64,000 bases of DNA from Halomonas sp. LR3S48. GTDB taxonomy: Bacteria; Pseudomonadota; Gammaproteobacteria; Pseudomonadales; Halomonadaceae. The stretch lies in contig NZ_CP107009.1 of NCBI RefSeq assembly GCF_025725665.1, positions 3,658,001 to 3,722,000 on the forward strand. Reading direction: 5' to 3'. Below are positions 61,002 through 64,000 of this stretch, in pieces; the first letter of the stretch is position 1; each line of letters starts with the position of its first letter. The translations under genes were made by a program, and so were the position numbers. The notes under the pieces were generated by a model. That model worked only from the letters and a program-made list of their open reading frames with translations. It was not told where the DNA came from and ran no database searches.

Positions 61002-62468
61002 TCAGCCGTGCTTGATCGCCACGGTCTTCAAGCGCGTATAGCTGCGCAACCCTTCGAAGCCCTTCTCACGCCCGTGCCCGGAGCGTCCCACACCGCCGAA
61101 CGGCAGCTCGATACCGCCCCCCGCGCCGTAGTTGTTGACGAACACCTGGCCGCTGCGGATGCCCTTGGCCAGGCGCAGCTGGCGCCCGCCGTCGCGAGTC
61201 CAGACACCGGCGCACAGGCCGAAGTCGGTGGCATTGGCCAGGCGCAGGGCCTCGGTCTCGTCGCGAAACACCTGCACCGCCAGCACCGGGCCGAACAGCT
61301 CTTCGCGCAGCACCTCGTGACCGTTGGGAATGTCGGTCAGCAACTGGGGAACCACGAAATGGCCACCCGCCGGGGCGCCTGCTGCCAGTTGGCCCTGCGC
61401 CGCCACGCGAACGCCGCTGGCCCGGGCCGACTCCAGTCGTGCCTCGAGCCTGGCCTTCTGGCGGGCGTTGATCAAGGGACCGCAGTCGGCATCCGCCTCA
61501 CCGGCATCGCAGCGCAGCGCCGAGAAACGCTCTGCCAGTTCACCCAGCACCTGTTCGGCGCAGCCGGCCTCCACCAGCAGCCGACTGCCGGCCGAGCAGG
61601 TCTGCCCGGCGTTCTGCACGATGCCGCGCACCACGGCTTCGAGTGCGGCCTCGAGATCGGCGTCGGCGAAGACGATCTGCGGGGACTTGCCGCCCAGTTC
61701 CAGGGTCACCGGCACGTGATGTAGCGCCGCCGCCTGGGCCACGTGGGTGCCGGTCTCCGGCGAGCCGGTGAAGGAGAGATGGTCGATGCCGGGATGCGCG
61801 GCTAGCGCAGCCCCCGCCTCGCGGCCCAACCCCGGCACCACGTTGAGCACGCCGGAAGGAAGGCCATTCTCCTGGGCCAGTTGGGCCAGGCGCAGCACGC
61901 TCAGGCAGGCATCCTCGGCAGGCTTGAGCACCACGGTGTTGCCGGTGGCGAGGGCCGCCGCCACGCAGCGCCCGAAGATCTGCGCCGGATAGTTCCAGGG
62001 AATGATCTGCGCGCAGACGCCGTATGGCTCGCGCAGGGTCAGCACGGCGAAGCCTTCGTCGAAGGGAATCGTCTCGCCGTGCAGCTTGTCGGCACCGCCG
62101 CCGTAGAAGCGGAAATAGCGGGCGCAGGCGGCGATGTCTCCTCGCGCCTGGGTCATCGGCTTGCCGGTGTCGGCGCACTCCAGCGCCGCCAGGTTGTCGC
62201 GGTCGGCATCGATGGCATCGGCGAAGGCCAGCAGCCACTCGCCGCGGCGCCGGGCCGACCAGCGCGCCCAGTCGCCCACGCTGCCGGCGAAGGCGCGTCG
62301 CGCGGCATCTACCGCCACCATCACCTCCTCGGTCTGACAGCGGGCGATCTGGGCGATGACCTGGCCACTAGAAGGCGTCTCGACTTCGATCAATGCCTGG
62401 GTCGGCACCCATTCACCGCCGATCAGGGCACCGGAGGGGGGAAGGGCAGGCAGTGCATGATGGCTCAT
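61002..62468 (-). CDS. Aldehyde dehydrogenase (NAD(P)-dependent)
   Basis: A 488-residue enzyme. The cofactor region is IIPWNYPAQIFGRC, the general-base Glu lies in VTLELGGKSPQ, the nucleophile Cys in NAGQTCSAGSRLLVE and the C-terminal block is ELPFGGVGRSGHGREKG. It oxidises an aldehyde to an acid, and the substrate is unknown (betaine, gamma-aminobutyraldehyde or semialdehyde types are all possible). The ATG at 62468 is preferred, with alternatives at 62483 and 62525. It lies between an amidase and a hydroxyacid dehydrogenase. Confidence 0.88.
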   Translation of the reverse strand: MSHHALPALPPSGALIGGEWVPTQALIEVETPSSGQVIAQIARCQTEEVMVAVDAARRAFAGSVGDWARWSARRRGEWLLAFADAIDADRDNLAALECADTGKPMTQARGDIAACARYFRFYGGGADKLHGETIPFDEGFAVLTLREPYGVCAQIIPWNYPAQIFGRCVAAALATGNTVVLKPAEDACLSVLRLAQLAQENGLPSGVLNVVPGLGREAGAALAAHPGIDHLSFTGSPETGTHVAQAAALHHVPVTLELGGKSPQIVFADADLEAALEAVVRGIVQNAGQTCSAGSRLLVEAGCAEQVLGELAERFSALRCDAGEADADCGPLINARQKARLEARLESARASGVRVAAQGQLAAGAPAGGHFVVPQLLTDIPNGHEVLREELFGPVLAVQVFRDETEALRLANATDFGLCAGVWTRDGGRQLRLAKGIRSGQVFVNNYGAGGGIELPFGGVGRSGHGREKGFEGLRSYTRLKTVAIKHG

Positions 62469-62558
62469 GGCGCTGGTCCTCATCTCGCAGTTGGGGTCAG
62501 TCGGGGCGCATGAATCGCTCCGCAATGCGTGCTCAGGGTCTTGTTCCTCGGAGCGCCC

Positions 62559-63953
62559 TCACCCCGGCGGTAACGGCCATGTCATCGGCCCGCGCCACGT
62601 CTCGAATGCCCCAGCCAGCTTCAGCACCCGGTGGTCGTCGAAGCGCGGCGCAACGATCTGCAGCCCGATCGGCATCCCGGCGCGGCTGAAACCGGCGTTT
62701 AGCGAGATGGCCGGCTGCTCGCCCATGTTCCATGGCACGGTGTAGACGATATGTTCGAAGGGCCGCTGCGGGTCGTTGGTCGGCGAAGGCCAGTCGGCGG
62801 GAAAGGCCAGGTTCGGCGTCGTTGGTGACAGCAGCGCATCGACGTCGTCGAACACCGCCTCGGTCGCCCGGCGCATGGCCAGGGTCTGCTGAAAGCCGCG
62901 CACCACCTCGACGCCGGTGAGCCGTGCCCCGCTCTCCGCCCAGGCGAGAATTTCGGGCAGCACCCGGGCACGCTCCTCGGCGCTCAGCGGCTCCAGCTCG
63001 CTCCACTGCCGGGCTCGCCAGAACCGATCCAAGCCATCGAGCATCTCGCGGGTCAGTACCGGGGCCAGCGGCACCAGGGTGGCACCGGCGGCCTCGAACT
63101 TCCGGGCGGCGGCCTCGACCGCGGCCCGTATCTCTTCGTCCAACGGCAGGCCACAGCCTGCCTCCAGCATCACTCCCAGACGCAGGCCGCGCACCTCGAT
63201 GGCAAGGTCCTGCCAGTCGATGGTTTCGGGCGGCAGGCGCATGGCATCGCGGCGGTCGGTACGCGCCAGGGTCGCCATCATCAGGGCGGCATCCGCCACG
63301 CTGCGTGTCATCGGGCCGGCGCAGCGGCCGACGTAGTAGGGGTCGATGGGAATCCGCCCGAGGGTCGGCTTGAAGCCGACGATGCCGCACCAGGCCGCCG
63401 GCAGGCGAATCGAGCCGCCGATGTCGGTACCCAGGTGCAGCGGGCCGTACCCTGCTGCTGCTGCGGCGGCGGCACCGGAGCTCGACCCGCCGGGATTCCA
63501 CTCCAGGTTCCAGGGGTTGCGGGTCAGGCCATGGAAGGAGGAGCGCCCGGACGAGAGCATCCCGTAGTCCGGGCAAGTGGTCTTGGCTATACGCAGGGCG
63601 CCATCCTCGGCCAGGCGGGCCGCCGGCGGGGCGTCTTCGGTAGCCGGCGGGTGCTTGCCGGCAAGGGTGCCGTGGGGCACCGGCAGACCGCGGGTCGCAA
63701 TCAGCTCCTTGAGCGTCACCGGCACGCCGTCCAGGGTTCCCTTCGGCTCGCCACGAGTCCAGCGCGCGGTGGCAGCCTCGGCCTCTCGAGCCAGGCCATC
63801 GGGATCATAGGCGTAGAGCGCATTCAGCGCCGGCTCCCACCGCCCGATATGGCGCGTCAGTGCCTCGACATACTCGCTCGGTGAAAATCGTCTGTGACGG
63901 TAGGCCTCGAGCAGCTCCGTCGCCGTCAGCATCAAGCCTTCATCCATGGGCAT
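62559..63953 (-). CDS. Amidase signature family hydrolase
   Basis: A 464-residue amidase. The Ser-cisSer-Lys triad is visible: Lys in GVPVTLKELIATRG, cis-Ser in WNPGGSSSGAAAAAA and nucleophile Ser in GTDIGGSIRLPAAW. It hydrolyses a carboxamide to acid and ammonia, and the substrate is unknown. No convincing ribosome-binding sequence precedes the candidate starts GTG 63956, ATG 63953 and ATG 63947. It heads the minus-strand unit amidase, aldehyde dehydrogenase, hydroxyacid dehydrogenase. Confidence 0.85.
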   Translation of the reverse strand: MPMDEGLMLTATELLEAYRHRRFSPSEYVEALTRHIGRWEPALNALYAYDPDGLAREAEAATARWTRGEPKGTLDGVPVTLKELIATRGLPVPHGTLAGKHPPATEDAPPAARLAEDGALRIAKTTCPDYGMLSSGRSSFHGLTRNPWNLEWNPGGSSSGAAAAAAAGYGPLHLGTDIGGSIRLPAAWCGIVGFKPTLGRIPIDPYYVGRCAGPMTRSVADAALMMATLARTDRRDAMRLPPETIDWQDLAIEVRGLRLGVMLEAGCGLPLDEEIRAAVEAAARKFEAAGATLVPLAPVLTREMLDGLDRFWRARQWSELEPLSAEERARVLPEILAWAESGARLTGVEVVRGFQQTLAMRRATEAVFDDVDALLSPTTPNLAFPADWPSPTNDPQRPFEHIVYTVPWNMGEQPAISLNAGFSRAGMPIGLQIVAPRFDDHRVLKLAGAFETWRGPMTWPLPPG

Positions 63954-64000
63954 CACTTGGTCTTGTTATTGGTACCTCTCAGCATGGTGCGACCCGGTGC

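Noticed and set aside
1..64000. Search by eye for CRISPR arrays, insertion sequences, integrases, tRNA and rRNA genes
   Set aside because: None seen. The only repeated DNA beyond operators is the BCCT gene pair and the two-copy structured element. A tRNA missed by eye cannot be excluded without a covariance scan.

Overview
The window looks like a chromosomal catabolic region of a high-GC gammaproteobacterium, most likely Halomonadaceae (Halomonas-like). The grounds are the GC-rich codon use, a phasin gene, choline-O-sulfatase beside two BCCT osmolyte carriers, a TRAP transporter, and a PuuD-type respiratory urate oxidase. The genus is an inference. I saw no rRNA, tRNA, CRISPR array, insertion sequence or phage gene.

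Layout. (1) 1-12072 is a purine/ureide locus: urate/xanthine uptake (uacT), urate oxidation (puuD, uraH, uraD), allantoin racemisation and hydrolysis (racemase, puuE), ureidoglycine aminohydrolase (cut by the left edge), two NCS1 permeases, a GntR repressor and a phosphoribosyltransferase. TGTATACA-type palindromes sit in its promoter gaps and almost nowhere else. (2) 12090-13332 holds a phasin and a glutathione transferase. (3) 13691-26855 holds an LctP-type permease, then a long minus-strand operon: TRAP dctPQM, an atypical crotonase, a CaiB-type CoA-transferase, a serine/aspartate-glyoxylate-type aminotransferase, a 998-residue FAD/Fe-S 2-hydroxyacid dehydrogenase and a gamma carbonic anhydrase homologue. 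An HbpS-like gene and a GntR regulator lie at its head, with TGAATT-N3-AATTCA operators. (4) 26858-32271 is the glycolate oxidase locus glcC / glcDEF-glcG. (5) 32356-40617 is a choline-sulfate island: LysR, betC and a SulP carrier, flanked by two near-identical BCCT genes in opposite orientation. (6) 40759-44728 holds a DksA-type zinc finger protein, an EamA exporter, ChaC, a diguanylate cyclase and a glutaredoxin-MauE fusion. (7) 44919-52950 is a polyamine/amine-type ABC transporter operon with a flavin amine oxidase, a HAD enzyme and a glyoxylate/hydroxypyruvate reductase, under a divergent LysR. (8) 52996-57481 is a sugar/glycerol-phosphate-type ABC transporter. (9) 57687-63953 holds a GNAT-nitrilase fusion protein, an MtfA-like peptidase, and an amidase / aldehyde dehydrogenase / beta-hydroxyacid dehydrogenase operon.

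Glyoxylate chemistry links several blocks: ureide breakdown and glycolate oxidation make glyoxylate, the aminotransferase may aminate it, and GhrA may reduce it. Three GntR regulators each have a different palindrome visible at their likely targets.

The most unusual non-coding signal is a roughly 100-bp structured element present twice (31732-31829 and 54751-54855). Each copy lies inside an operon. The inner palindrome and a 29-nt core are conserved, while the outer stems differ in sequence but stay self-complementary. The most interesting possible pathway is the TRAP operon, whose crotonase lacks both catalytic glutamates of true enoyl-CoA hydratases.
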